Assembly: GCA_033977485.1 (NCBI GenBank) | Contig: CM066991.1 | Location: forward strand, 37,321,850 to 37,385,849 | Direction of reading: 5' to 3' | DNA: 64,000 nucleotides | Source of the DNA: Hydrangea macrophylla | Lineage: Eukaryota; Streptophyta; Magnoliopsida; Cornales; Hydrangeaceae | Shown: piece after piece, positions 22,506 to 34,493 of the stretch | How the letters are laid out: the number at the start of each line of letters is the position of its first letter | Numbering within the stretch: position 1 is the stretch's first letter | The notes under the pieces: generated by a model | Databases searched by the model: none | What the model was told of the DNA's origin: nothing | The model's input: the letters and a program-made list of their open reading frames with translations, nothing else | Position numbers and translations under genes: made by a program

Positions 22506-23290
22506 ATGGATAATTTGAAGAATGGTTTATTACCTTTTAGGCATAGTTTAGCGTTCTCCAAGGACCAGTGTCCTAAGACACAGGAGGAGATGAATCGTAT
22601 GGCAGGAGTTCCCTACACTTCGACAGTAGGAAGTCTCATGTATGCGATGTTATGCACTACACCAGATATCTGCTTTGCTATAAGCATGGTTAGCATGTAT
22701 CAATCGAATCCAGTTCCAAAACATTGGACCGTCGTTAACCACATTCTTAAGTAGTTGATAAGGACTAAAGATTACATGCTTATTTGGTGGCGATGAGTTA
22801 ATTCTAGTTGAATACATTGACTCGGACTTTTATGTCAGATAAAGATTTGAGGAAGTCGACATCTGGACATCTCTTTACCTTAGGAGGTGGTGCTATTAGT
22901 TAGAGAAGCATTCAGGAAAAATGCATTGCAGACTCAACTTCAAAAGTTGAGTAAGTGGCTGCTTGTGAAGCTGTAAAGTAATCTGTTTGGCTTAAGAAGT
23001 TCTTTATGGAGCTCGGGGTGGTACAAGCATCGCTGTCACCTATTACGCTATATTGTGATAATAGTGGGGCAGTGGCTCAGTCCAAGGAGCCAAGGAAACA
23101 CAGAAAGGGAAAGCATGTAGAGCGAAAATATCATCTAATTCGAGATATTGTTCAACGTGGAGATGTGAATGTCAGCAAGATTGCCACTTCTGATAATCTT
23201 GCGAAACTATTTACAAAGGTCTTGCCACAGAAGGTCTTTGATCATCATCTAGATAGTTTAGGTCTTACATGTAGTCCTGAATGGTTATGA
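22506..23290 (+). pseudogene. Copia RT C-terminus and RNase H
   Basis: Follows a TGA in frame with RT. It includes 'PYTSTVGSLMYAMLCTTPDI' (about 22608-22667), then after stops and shifts an RNase H C-terminal part at 23006-23290 with 'LYCDNSGAVAQSKEP', 'HVERKYHLIRDIVQRG' and 'DNLAKLFTKVLP'. These are the standard copia RNase H landmarks. It ends at TGA 23288-23290, close to the expected polypurine tract. Confidence 0.9.
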
Positions 23291-24012
23291 TTGCAAGTGG
23301 AAGTTTGTTGAGTTTGTGCTTGACACGACTGGATATGTGTTCTCTGAAGAGTACGTCCAAGCGCAGACGGTCGCGTCGAGTAAAACCGGTAAAACTGAGT
23401 CGTTTTCCCAAGGGACGGAAATTGAGGAAGGAAACATAGATTGCGTCCTAAAGAAAATAAAAGATGATTTCTGATAAAGTAGAGATTCTAACAGCCCAAT
23501 TGAATTTGAATAAATAAGAGGAACAAATTAAAGTGAAGCGATAACTTAACTAGATAGAACTAAAAAGAAAACAAACTGTAATTTGAAATTAAATCTGAAA
23601 AAGAGTTGGGAGTATATGAGTCCACAAAGTACCATCCACTACCATGATTTAATAAAAACAAGCAATTGGGATTTTCTTCTTTTGGTATTCCATAATTCGA
23701 AATTGATTAAGTAAAATATTCTAGACACTAAGTATGTAAATTTCACATTCTTAGTGGTTCAACGATCTCACTTATTTATGAAAGACTGGAATTACACTAA
23801 CTAACTTTATGAGCAATGATAAACAAATCGAGTATAAGGTAATTGACATGTTCATGAAAAGTGTTGATTAAGTTAATTAATCAAAAGAGCTCTTATTTCA
23901 AAATCAGATTGCAATTTGAACTTAAAAAGATCAATTTGGACTTAGTTTCTGAAACAAAAGTTACTGGAATACAAAAAGGAGTCAACCCAAGTCATAAACA
24001 TACGATATTATT

Positions 24013-24115
24013 GTCAATCGATTGGTATGAAATGGTTCCAATCGATTGGTTAAAATACCAATCGATTGGCTTGGAACCTATGTCAATCGATTGGACTCTG
24101 CATCCAATCGATTGA
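24013..24115. repeat. CAATCGATTG cluster, transcribed side of A LTR
   Basis: Five perfect copies of the 10-bp palindrome in about 100 bp. The sister LTR (58017-58137) has six. The extra one there sits precisely where this copy reads 'acatacgatatt'. Confidence 0.9.
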
Positions 24116-24482
24116 CATTGATTCTTTCACAGAATCATGGCAGTGTGCTGGGAACAATGTTTCTTCACATTATTCCCAACCAGTATTCTACTCGAGCATA
24201 CTTAGGACTGCATAAATATAAATAAACTGAAAAGTAGGATCAAACATTTTCATGAATTAAACTTGTGAACAAAAAAATCTTGAAATCAAACTAAAAGTAA
24301 AATGGGATTCACAATCAAACAATTCCTAAAGCAAATAGAAGCAAGAAAGAAACCTGAACTTGAGACTGATTTCAAAATATTAGAACTTCAACGTGTACTC
24401 ATTCAAAAACCGAGAAAAAATTGGAGAAATCCCTACAAAACAATACAAAATCAGCCAACCCTTGACCCATCTCACTCCTCTC

Positions 24483-24490
24483 TATATATA
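24483..24490 (-). promoter_or_regulatory. TATA box of A 3' LTR
   Basis: TATATATA, preceded on the minus strand by 'gatac' and followed by 'gagaggagtgag'. Repeated at 58508-58515. Confidence 0.6.
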
Positions 24491-24599
24491 GTATCATATC
24501 CACGAGCTGAGGGCATCTAGGTTCAATCTGTAACGGTTGGTCTTCGTCCTAATTTGCTGAGATCTTACACCATTAACGCAGATTGATTTCCATCTTTCG

Positions 24600-24715
24600 T
24601 CAATCGATTGACAAATATATCAATCGATTGATACACATCCAATCGATTGATAATTATACCAATCGATTGATTATGCAAATTTGTCAATCGATTGATATGA
24701 TGTCAATCAATTGAT
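24600..24715. repeat. CAATCGATTG cluster upstream of A LTR promoter
   Basis: Five perfect palindromes plus one mutated copy (CAATCAATTG), spaced about 20-24 bp. The cluster begins ~110 bp upstream of the TATA box on the minus strand. Confidence 0.9.
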
Positions 24716-24947
24716 ATCCAAATTTCATCTTCTTATTTCTTGATTTGTTCCTTTCAACTTGTTTATTCATTCTAACTTCAGAACCTGCATTCAAAGAGCT
24801 AAACACAGCAGCATACCACAGAAATACATCATTGTGTAAAGAAATGAATTAAAACACAAATGCAAGTAGAGCTAGAGAAATGGGATTAAATCCAGTCAAT
24901 TTTTACGCTTTATCGAGCTAATATTAAGCAAATATCAGCTCTCATCA

Positions 24948-27010
24948 CGACCACCAACTAGCGCTTTGCTAGTCTCTAGCAATGAAGCAGAATTAGCGCG
25001 AACTAAGATGAACAACAATTGACGTTACAGTTTCATTGAGCTAAAATAAAAAGAGAAATCCTAACTCACTGTCGCAGGAATCGCAGTTGCATTTAGCGTT
25101 TGCAACAAGCCTTTGAACCCTTAGGTTTACCCTATTGGATGAGTTGTGTCTCGTGAGGGTTTTCAGAGAATTTACCCACAAAATTCAAATGTCAAACTTT
25201 CTAAACTCATCAAATATCTTCAATTTCTCCATTATGTAAAAGAATTCTTCTTAACAAAGTCATAAATTCCTTTATCATGCTATGGAAATAAACAACGTGT
25301 TACAAAGTAACTATTCAAGTCAAGACTACATCCACAACCTTTATATATCCAAGTGTGTGTGTGTGGAGTTGACAACTACAATTGAAATCTTTATTTCAGA
25401 ATTATTTGGATTGAACATGTTCAAGATTTCAGAGTTTCAACTCAATTCTCACACGGTTTACGCTCAAGATAAAAATCACTCTGAAACTGGCGTAAAATTA
25501 TGCACTCATAGTATGAAGCTCAAATGAGTAAATGTAGAGGTAATCGAGCATGCTTACATACTGGACTCTAAAGAACACTTATTTTGAAGTGCATGAGTCT
25601 CATGAATAGAATACCAATTACTGCAGGAGCGATCTACTGTGGAAAACTCATTTCATACACGAGATTTATTAAAATTATCTAGAATCCTTAGGACTTGTGA
25701 CAGAAATATGAAGAAGGTTAAAGATAGTTAAATGTGATACTGGGTTCAAATATGTGACATGGTAATATCAAACTTCACTACACTTTTTATTTATCAAATC
25801 TCCAATTCCTTTTGTTTCTTTATTTCCACCAATTCTCTACATATTTTTCTTTTCTTTTTCTTCTGCAATCTGCTTTTTTTTTTTTGACTATTCACACAAA
25901 ACTGTCACATGCTCGAAAATATTTGATTTTAGGTAGAGGCATTGATTTGTGATAGGTAAGTGGGAATTAGACTTTCTCGGGTAACAAGGTGAGAAAACGA
26001 TGTCCTAAATCATCCTCTAAACATTTTAACTTATCTCGAGTATTTCCTGAGTTTTTAAATTAGTAGATCCTGAACGTTCTCCTGAAGCATCAGCCAAATG
26101 AAACAAGAATGAGACTCTCAACGAGATAAAAGTACATTTCAAGAATTCACACGAGTTTTTGCGATTAACCCTCAAAATAAAAGAATGGCTCGAAACTCAC
26201 TAGGGTTTAAAGTTTTACTATTAATCCATTCACATGACAATCATATTTCACTCTAATTCAAAGATTCTTTCGTGATTATCAACTCGTGCAAATGCTTTCA
26301 GGATATATTCATGCTATAAACGTAAAACCAGATTAGCGACAAAGTAACATGTAATCAAAGTCCATAATATAACAAGAAAGATATGAATGCATCATTGCAC
26401 AATGAAATTAGCTAGGAGAAATGAGGTTTTGAAAGTTAGAAGCTCAACAACAGCATTTTTTATTTATTTATTTATTTTATATATATATATTTTTTATTTT
26501 TTAACAAGACAACATGGAAATCCTAATATTAAACAGGTGTGTATTTTAAATTCAAGAAAATACAAGTGGATATCTGCTTCCTACCCCCAACTGAAATCAA
26601 CATTGTCCACAATGGAAGCATTTCAAGTAAAAGAAGATATCACCTGGTTCAAGCATTCCAGTACACATAAGAGAATCCACTTGTTTCAATATACCAACCT
26701 CCACAAACAACCAAGATCAAATATACATGGATAATTATCGAAAGTATAAACAATAAAACACAATCCATGAGAAAACAGAACTATCTGTATAGTGAAATTC
26801 CAAAAAGTCCAATACAGTCCATATACAGATAAAAAAAAAAATCATCATCCAATCTACATATCCAACCCGCTAAAACATCCACAATCAAAGACCAAAAAGT
26901 AGTAATCTAACCCAAAGTATCCACAAAAACAAATAAAAAGACACAAGAGAGATTACAAGATGTAAAATAACAGAACGCTCTCCTGCTCTCAAAAACTCCC
27001 TCCTAAAGCT
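24948..27010 (-). other. 3' non-coding region of A
   Basis: About 2 kb, AT-rich, without a credible ORF. It contains the conserved block at 25060-25190, a TTTA/TA low-complexity run at 26459-26505 and 'aggtttgggg'-free Athila-type sequence. The immediate pre-LTR sequence (24948-24975) reads 'agactagcaaagcgctagttgg' type on the minus strand. Confidence 0.6.
25060..25190 (-). other. Conserved 3' non-coding block, copy in A
   Basis: On the minus strand it reads 'gaattttgtgggt', 'aaaaccctcacgagac', 'gttcaaaggcttgttgcaaa' and 'gctaaatgcaactgcgattcc'. It matches G and, more weakly, B in the same order. It ends about 113 bp before the LTR. Confidence 0.75.
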
Positions 27011-27500
27011 CTATAGTCTGATCACCAGATAGCGTGGGTGCATCGTCATGGACTGGATCAACAGCTGCCCATCGTCACCCTCAGCAGCTGTCCCAGTCTG
27101 GGCGACAGCCGCCGGGTCACTCGCAGTCGGCGGGGGAGCAGCAGCTGGAGGTGGTGGTGGTGGAGGTGTCTCTAAAATATCTCCCTCTGGTGGAGCCGAC
27201 GTAGAAGCTGGAGCCATCGAAGGAGGTGGCACAGATGAGCGCAAGCACTGCTTGATCCCTATCAACTACAATATCTGCTCCATCTGACTACCTAGCAGCT
27301 CGAGTCTCGCCTGAACAGAATCACGATCAAACGTTATCTGAGTCGCCATCAATAACTGCTGTGCAGTGAGCTCTCTAACCATTCCATGCAACTGCACTCC
27401 AGCCTCCCTCTCCTCAACAAGAAGATCGTAAACAATCTGGAGAGAACTGGAGCAGACGTGGATGTTGCAGGGGGCTCTCGTTTCCTCAACTCATACTGAC
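27011..27500 (-). pseudogene. C-terminal part of the A-element 3' ORF
   Basis: Continuation, beyond the B insertion, of the ORF starting at 37163. On the minus strand it encodes a helical stretch with 'LHGMVRELTAQQLL' and 'SVQARLELLGSQMEQIL', then an in-frame TAG near 27269. After the stop comes a Pro/Ala-rich tail with 'PPPPPPPAAAPPPTAS' that ends by 27011. The plus-strand Gly-rich ORF here is a shadow of this tail. Confidence 0.6.
27496..27500. other. Target site duplication of B, left copy
   Basis: CTGAC before the LTR start at 27501. An identical CTGAC follows the right LTR at 36139-36143. Confidence 0.95.
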
Positions 27501-27861
27501 TGATCGGCGATAAATAGTTACCATTTATAGTTCTAAAAATACGCTTTGTTAGCCCATTTCATGTAGTTATTAGTTATTTTTTAATAATTATTCTAAATTT
27601 TGTAGGATTTGGAGCTTTAACTTGATAATGCACAAAAATCCAATGATTAGTGGCTTCGGAAGTCATTCTGGGCTCAAGCGGTGATTCCGGTGAAAGCTGA
27701 ATGCAGTAGTAGTCTCGGAAAATTGCATTTTTGATAAAGAATACTTTGGATTTGAGAAATTTCTCCAGAGATATAAAATGTAGATCTTCGAGTTACGGAC
27801 TCGTGGCTTCAAACGGCGAGTCAATCCGAGTTCTGAGAAAAACGTTATCGCAATTCTACGA

Positions 27862-27915
27862 AAGTCGCGCAGTGCAGCGAAAAGGACCTCGCAAGAGCGG
27901 GCCGCACGAGCGACC
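27862..27915. repeat. CG-rich CTCGCGCGAG-type words upstream of B TATA box
   Basis: 'gtcgcgcagtgcagcg' followed by 'cctcgcaagagcgggccgc' and 'acgagcgacc'. The right LTR has the tighter 'cctcgcgcgagcgacc'. The same words recur in the 3' region at 32255-32510. Confidence 0.6.
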
Positions 27916-28055
27916 TTTGAAAAAACCAAAAATGCGTATTTTATTAAATTAAAGTGCCCAGCGAAGGTGGTTTGTGCATATGACATCCAGAAACGTAAAT
28001 ATAGCTGTTTTAGTGCGATTTGGCTTGGGAAAGCTTCCTAAATCCTTCCAAACTC

Positions 28056-28063
28056 TATATAAA
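28056..28063 (+). promoter_or_regulatory. TATA box of B 5' LTR
   Basis: TATATAAA in 'aactctatataaatcc'. Repeated at 35212-35219. Confidence 0.7.
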
Positions 28064-28986
28064 TCCTATTCCAAATCAATTTTGTGGTTACACATCATTA
28101 CACAACATTAGATACAGCCATATACAACAAAAATTTTAGCCATTGAAGAGAGGAAAGCAAGGAGAAGAAGAAGAAGACCAAGGATTCCCATGGCCTCCTC
28201 CATCAACCTCTTGCCGTTCATCAATTCTATGGACAACTAAACTCTAGATCTAGGGTTTCAATGAAACTCTAGCCAAGTAATAGGGTGTATTCTATGCTTT
28301 TCTTTTAGATTTATTATGTATGGATGATAATTACATGTTTAGAGGATTTTTATAAATAAATCGTACTTTTATTGATTAAATCATTCATTTCAAAGTTTAT
28401 TCTTGTTTTAGATCTATTTTGACTGTGATGTGCTCAATGATGTATATTTGCTGTGCTTGTATGGATTGTTTACATGTAATGGTGCTTAAATTGAATTGTG
28501 CTATCAAGTATCCGAATAGTCCATGTCTAGATTAGATGGATTATACCACAACCCTAGTTTAGTGTGGGATAATTCGTGCTAACCGAAGATGGATTATGTT
28601 GGTGCTTGAACTATAGTTATTTTCTTGACGGAGGAATTGGGCTTGTAGCTACAATTCCCCATTATCATCCAACTTAATAATCTAATTGAATGCATAAATA
28701 TTCCTATTATGAAGCTACTGGTGGATTTGTAATCCTAGGTTCCTTTAAACATATTTATAAAAACACTTTTAAATCGCTTTCATAATTTAGATTTAATTTC
28801 ATTAGTTTCATTAATTTAATTAAATTCAAATCAAAATCTCGTTTTCATAATTAATTAGATTTAGGTTTTAAAATTAAGAGTCGTAGTAATTCAATCTCTG
28901 TGGGTTCGACCTTTACTTTCACTACTACAAATCCTTAGAAAAGTAAAGTACACTTTTTATATCTTGATTCTAACAAGATCAATTTT

Positions 28987-29004
28987 TGGCGCCGTTGCCG
29001 GGGA
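28987..29004 (+). other. Primer binding site of B
   Basis: TGGCGCCGTTGCCGGGGA, 5 nt after the LTR. This is the Athila-type PBS, matching the 3' end of plant tRNA-Asp as I recall it. The match ends at the normal 18 nt. Confidence 0.85.
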
Positions 29005-29409
29005 TTGCAATTCACTACCTTTAGTTTTAGAATCTTAGTTTAGTTAATTCGTAAATATTAGAATAGGTTTTTTTTTTATTTTTCGCTTTTGTTTTGAGTT
29101 ACTAACTTTTTTATCTTGATTCTGACAAGATCAATTTAAGTAAATTGGTTCTTGTGAAACTCGCTTTAAACCACTGTAAGTCAGGGCGCTGTGACACACT
29201 ATTTGGATTCGTTTAGGGTTAATTGCACTGCATTAGCTAGGAAACCCGGGGCGCTAGGCTTGACGCGGTCATTGCATTACAGGATAATATTCATGATTCA
29301 CAGTAGTTGAGTGCTTATTATCTTAGTTGCGTGATTGCTATTTGTTTTTTTTTTTTAATTATTTTTTTTTAGAGACAGTTTTTGTTTTTAGTTTATTTTC
29401 TTTTAGTTT

Positions 29410-30957
29410 ATGTTTGGTACACGCCCAAGTAAACCGGAATTACAACCTTTCGATCTTGAACTTGAACGTACATTAAGAGTTAACAAGTATTCAAACATAA
29501 CTTCTAGGGCTAGGTTAAACATAGACGACGAATTAACTCCGAAACCATCGTCGTTATTTTAGTCCGAAATACGTAGTACCCTTAAAAAGCTAAAGAAACC
29601 ACGCTTTATTAACATAAAACTTATTCCAATGATCGACATTAGAAATAATCAAAACAACGTAAATAACGGAAATAATCCTAATATACCTCCACCTCCTCCG
29701 CTTAAAGATTACTTTATTCCAACGACTTACACACCACAAACATGTATTGATTTACCGGAGGTGTCGGCATCTCAATTTGAGATAAAGTCATCTACCATCT
29801 CGCTACTTCCTTCTTTTCACGGCCGCATTAATGAAGACCCTTATCAACACTTGGGAGATTTTCAAGATATTTGCTCTACATTAAAAATCCAAAATTTCAC
29901 TGATGATGAATTAAAATTGCGACTCTTTCCATTCTCTTTAAAAGATAAAGCTAAATACTGGCTCCAATCTTTGGAGCCAAACACAATTAGAACATGGGAA
30001 GCCTTACACACCGTATTTTTACAAAAGTTTTTCTCTATTATGCGTACGAATCAGATAAGGAAATTTATAACAAATTTTGTGATGCAAGATGGGAAAACAC
30101 TTTATGATACGTGGGAAAAATTTAAAGAATTATTACGTTCGTGTCCACATCATCAGGTTCCTAAGTGGCAGTTGGTACAGGTCTTTTACGAGGGATTTAT
30201 TCCCTCCGTGCGTAATACCGTCGATGCCGTTTGTGCGGGTACCTTCCTACACAAAAGAGCCGACGAGGCCTGAAAATTTTTTGAAACATTAAGCGAGAAT
30301 TCGATGCATCAGGCTGTGTCAGTACGTTTCGGGGGATATCATTCACAACCTAAGAGAGAGGTAAAGTTCGAGTCAAGTCATTCAATTGAAATAAAAGAAC
30401 TATCTAAAAAACTTCACCGACTTTTAACAATGAACCAAACGACAGCCCCACCCGCTCATGAAATTTGTGCATTATGTTCTGATCCTTCACATTTTATATT
30501 TGCATGTCCATCGGCGAGTCAATTCTCGGAATTTGTGGAGCAACACATTAATTCTATTCAACAATTCTCACGGAATAACTATAATCCTATGAAAAACAAT
30601 CTGGATGCGCCATAGAGAGGTCACCCAAATTTTTCATGGAAAAATAATAATAATAATAACAGTAATAGTAAGATGAGTACTTTCCTTAACGCTTATAGAC
30701 CTCAACAATGTCAATACCAACAACCTCCTCCTTCACCTTCATGTAATAATGTATTTGAGGAGAAGGTGTTGGCCTCACTTGAAAGTTTTGGTCCGGTGAT
30801 CCAGTTAGTACATGCCCACACCCAGTCCATTGCAAAACTGGAGTCCCAAGTGGGACAAATAGTTAACACGCTAAATCGTTTAACCGAGAGTAAGTTGTCA
30901 AGTCAACCTATTCCGAACCCTAAGGGACAATACGAGGTGGGTGGTACGAGTGAGTAA
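29410..30957 (+). pseudogene. gag: gag of element B (four in-frame stops)
   Basis: A single frame from ATG 29410 is interrupted by TAG 29560, TGA 30271, TAG 30613 and TAA 30955. The longest piece (29629-30273) holds the plant retrotransposon Gag domain: a proline-rich run 'IPPPPPLKDYF', then 'FHGRINEDPYQHLGDFQDIC', 'FPFSLKDKAKYWLQSL', 'FLQKFF' and 'FYEGFIP'. A zinc-knuckle-like 'CALCSDPSHFIFAC' follows at about 30463-30510. The product would package element RNA. The frame is otherwise conserved with no indels, which suggests fairly recent loss. Confidence 0.9.
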
Positions 30958-31118
30958 GTGAACGCTGTGTCAACTAGGACGACTACTCGAGAGGAAGAAG
31001 TTGATGAGATTCCGAGGGAGGTTATGAGGGATGCAAACGTTAACTCAAATAAAGAGAGGTCCCAACTAATATTATTCCAAAACTACCTTTTCCATCAAAT
31101 GTTGAGGGACCGTCACAT

Positions 31119-31958
31119 TTGTCTAAGAAAGGGTCAAAAACAGAAGATATACTCGAGGTGTTTAAACAAGTAAAAATCAATATTCCAATCCTCGAGGCTA
31201 TAAAACAAATTCCCGCTTACGCTAAATGTCTTAAAGACCTTTGCACTCAAAAACGCAAGCTGCACAGTCATATTCCGAAAAAGGTCTTCCTCACCGAAAA
31301 AGTAAGCTCAATTTTTCAACACGCCACTCCAAAATATAAAGATCCAGGTACGCCTACGATTTCATGTGTCATTGGTGACACGGTCATTCATAGGGCTCTC
31401 CTTGACTTAGGAGCTAGTGTTAATCTTTTACCTTACCACGTCTACAAACAACTAGGACTAGGTGAACTTAAGCCCACGACCGCTACTATTCAATTAGTGG
31501 ATCGTTCTATTAAAATACCTAGAGGAATCGTCGAGGACGTCTTAGTTAAAGTTGATAAATGCTATTATCCTGTTGACTTCATGATCCTTGACACTGAATC
31601 GGTACTAGATGCTAGGAAACACACTCCGGTCATCTTAGGTCGTCCGTTCTTAGCCACGGCTAATGCGCGTGTCAATTGTCGAACGGGGGTAATGAAAGTG
31701 TCGTTCGGGAACATGAACCTCAAACTAAACGTTTTTAACATTGTTGATCAACCTCCCAAAGACGATGATTACCAATATATGGAAGGTAGTGAAGTTAGAA
31801 GAACTGTTGAACGTAATAAAGAAATACATATGAGTGAGGGGAATAATATAGTGAATAATGAGCGGTTGAATGCAAATAACCTGGACCCTAACGATGAATT
31901 CGCTCGGAAGGTAAGAAATAGATTTGAACATAATAAGGATGATCTGTCAAATGAATAA
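31119..31958 (+). CDS. Aspartic protease of element B
   Basis: An open frame of 279 codons, offset from the gag frame. The start at 31119 is simply the first ATG, and translation would normally continue from Gag. Retropepsin signature ALLDLGASVNLLP near residues 93-105 (DLGAS replaces DTGAS, common in Athila-type elements) and 'PVILGRPFLATANA' near 170-183. After residue 210 it becomes Asn/Glu-rich and ends at TAA 31956-31958. No RT motif follows in any frame. Whether the protease is made is doubtful because gag upstream is broken. Confidence 0.85.
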   Translation: MSKKGSKTEDILEVFKQVKINIPILEAIKQIPAYAKCLKDLCTQKRKLHSHIPKKVFLTEKVSSIFQHATPKYKDPGTPTISCVIGDTVIHRALLDLGASVNLLPYHVYKQLGLGELKPTTATIQLVDRSIKIPRGIVEDVLVKVDKCYYPVDFMILDTESVLDARKHTPVILGRPFLATANARVNCRTGVMKVSFGNMNLKLNVFNIVDQPPKDDDYQYMEGSEVRRTVERNKEIHMSEGNNIVNNERLNANNLDPNDEFARKVRNRFEHNKDDLSNE

Positions 31959-32254
31959 ATCCAAAACGACATTCTTTCGACTTACCACCGGAGTCTCCCT
32001 GATATCCTTAGGGGTACAAAGTCTGATTTACGGCCTTCATGAGTTTTGAGCTAGCTTGGTCTAGCTAAAGACGTAAAAATTAGCGCTTTTTGCGAGGCAA
32101 CCCAAGCTTTATTTCATCCGTTTCTCTTATTTTTGGTTATTTTTGGGTCTTTTTGGATTCAGTTGTGGTCTTTCTGAACAGGTTTGGGGGTCGGAGTAAA
32201 TTAATTTTCGGCTTATTTACAAAAAAGTACAGAAAAAGAGGAAAAATGGTATTT

Positions 32255-32510
32255 CACGCACCCGGCCCGCTCGCGCGAGCCTGCCCCTTAGAGAAATTTT
32301 TTAAAACTTTTATGATATATAGCCTCAGTATCACCTCGCGCTATAATTCGCGCTCGAGCGGGTTCGCTCGAGCGGTCCGCTCGCGCGATCTGAGGACTTA
32401 GAAAATTTTCTTTTATAAAACGTAAAACATGCTTCTGCTTAAACTCGCGGAGGGATTCGCGAGCGCGAGGCTCGCTCGCGCGGCCCGCTCGCGCGAGGTG
32501 GGGTTTTTCC
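32255..32510. repeat. CG-rich palindromic words in B 3' region
   Basis: 'gctcgcgcgagc', 'cgctcgagcgggttcgctcgagcg', 'gctcgcgcga' and 'cgctcgcgcggcccgctcgcgcga' type units occur about eight times in 250 bp, in otherwise AT-rich DNA. Confidence 0.8.
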
Positions 32511-32910
32511 ACTTTTTCTTGTTGTTCTTTTACCTTCTGTTTCCCACACCTGGTTAGTTATTTTCTTTTTGGTTTGTTCTTTTCTGTTCTTTTCATTTAT
32601 GTTTGTCTTTGTTTAGATAGTTTTGTTTCTATTGTTTTCTTTTCATTACGTTCTTTTACTTATAATTTGGTTTCAAATATTATAAAAAAAAAACTTATAT
32701 ATTAGCTTTTATTAGTTATTTGTTTGTTTATTTTCTTTTGTTAAGTATTAACAGGTGAAATAGTGCTCCATTTGGAGTAATTGAACTTTGATTCCATATT
32801 ATTGTATGTTCACCTGGTTTATGCTTGTCAAGATCGAGGTATTATTGTTCCTTTCTTACCTACTCTCCCTTCTTTCATTTTATTGTTTCATTGGGGACAA
32901 TGAAAGGTTT

Positions 32911-32925
32911 AGGTTTGGGGGTATG
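32911..32925 (+). other. Internal polypurine tract copy in B
   Basis: AGGTTTGGGGGT is identical in 12 bases to the tract next to the 3' LTR (34657-34668), 1.75 kb further on. It follows 'cattggggacaatgaa'. Confidence 0.7.
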
Positions 32926-34493
32926 CACACACATGCACATTATTATGCACTATTTTTTAAAAAAATTTCGATTCTTGTGCTTAAATAAATGATGATTACC
33001 GACATTTTTGCAATCTTCATTCGATACTTCTTGTTTGGTAACTATGATTGTTATAGAATGTTAAACAAGAGAAGATGTGATTAAATATTTGCTGAAGTCA
33101 TGTTGAGACGTTTTAGGTCATGTATCGTTTGAATCGTAGTTTTATATCATAGTTTTGCACATAAACTTATGCACTGCACGTAGTCGCTTGAATGCATGTC
33201 TGATGTGAACTATAATATGATTCAGATTTCTAGATAACACAAGGTGGAGACTAAACCCGGTGAGCTTTTGAGCCTATCTTTTCTTTTTAGAGGGTTATAA
33301 ATACATCTTGTGTTTGTCGAATTTCATTGAAATAGTGCATTAACTTGTTGTTTAGTCTCATTATTCTTGTTTTGGTTGATAGTCAAGTTAAAATCTTTGT
33401 TACCATGCTAAACAATCTTCCGTCGTAAAAGTTGAAGAATCATATAACCATAGGACATGATAATAGGCCCTCTTTGTTTACCACTATCCAAAAAAAGGAT
33501 AAAAATTTCTTTCGTTCGCCCTTGAGCCGTTAAAATGCCCTTTTCCCTTAATCACCTTTATCCTTGTTTTTGCTCCAACTTGACCAACTTGGAGTTTACC
33601 ACGGAGAGATTTGTCAACTTTTAATGGTATTAAGGCGATGTGTCGATTAAGAAGAAAAAGAAAATAAGATGATGTTTGGGGTGGTTGCCTTGTTATTTAT
33701 TGATTGATTATTCAAAAAGCAACGAAAAGAAAAAGAAAAAAAAGAATAAGGTTGAAAAAAAAAACAAAAGAAAAAGAAAGGTGATGAAAAGAATACAATG
33801 TAAAGATGAAAGTTGGTAGAAGAGATGAATGAAAGAAATCAAACATGCCTTACAATGCCATTCTGAAAACTACCTGATGAATCCTTTCTATCCTTTTTCA
33901 TTGCCTGAGCCACGTTATAACCTTTGAAAAGTCCTATTTAATCCTAGGAGACATGGTTTGGATATGAAAATGATGGGAGGGGGATTAAAACATGGTAATG
34001 ATTAATTTTTGTTGACTATTGGCGTCCTATCCATTAGACTACCGTTCTTTCGTGTCATGCGTCTTTTTCGAGTCATATGTGAGCATTTCTCGTTTTGAAA
34101 ATATATTTCTTTGCTCCCATATATTAGAAAAATTACACCTGTTTCTGAGTGTTTCATTTTAGAGTATAATTGACATTGTGAGATTCGTAGTCGAAGCATA
34201 GTTAGATGGTCATCCGAGTTATATTCCAAGTTCATGACATACGCGTGGTCATTTGACTACCATATCACACACGTGCAATTTTATGAGAAACTCTATTGAT
34301 TTATACGATGCATGTGCTTATGATTGTTTTTCATGACGTAGGTAGACGGTTGATTCCGTTTCTTCTTGTTCATTATTCTATTTCAAATCATTGTTTTATA
34401 ATAAGGAGTATTGACTATTAGTTTTTGTTCTAAATAAAATTTTTTTAAAAATTTACAAGTTAATAAAGATGGTTGTGGGTGACTTGTTGACGA

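Larger units (their letters stand above)
21135..23344 (+). mobile_element. 5'-truncated Ty1/copia pol fragment
   Basis: Carries the C-terminal part of integrase, then RT, then RNase H, which is the copia order and the opposite of Ty3. The 5' LTR, gag, protease and most of integrase are missing. The 3' edge keeps a polypurine-like 'caagtggaag' and the first ~40 bp of a 3' LTR (TGTTGAGTTTG from about 23307). It is then cut by the end of element A's LTR at 23345. Confidence 0.9.
23345..24947 (-). repeat. 3' LTR of element A (1603 bp)
   Basis: On the minus strand it begins TGATGAGAGC at 24947 and ends GTACTCTTCA at 23345. The first ~1330 bp have a close copy at 57625-58953. Carries two CAATCGATTG clusters and a TATA box between them. 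The left flank is the copia relic (TTCTC at 23340-23344). Confidence 0.85.
27501..28981 (+). repeat. 5' LTR of B (1481 bp)
   Basis: TGATCGGCGA...CAAGATCA. It differs from the 3' LTR mainly by a ~13-bp extra stretch in the GC-rich word area (about 27890-27910) and scattered substitutions. TATA box at 28056. Confidence 0.95.

Noticed and set aside
27048..27287. Gly-rich plus-strand ORF
   Set aside because: It is the complement of the Pro/Ala-rich tail of the A-element 3' ORF, with no independent support.
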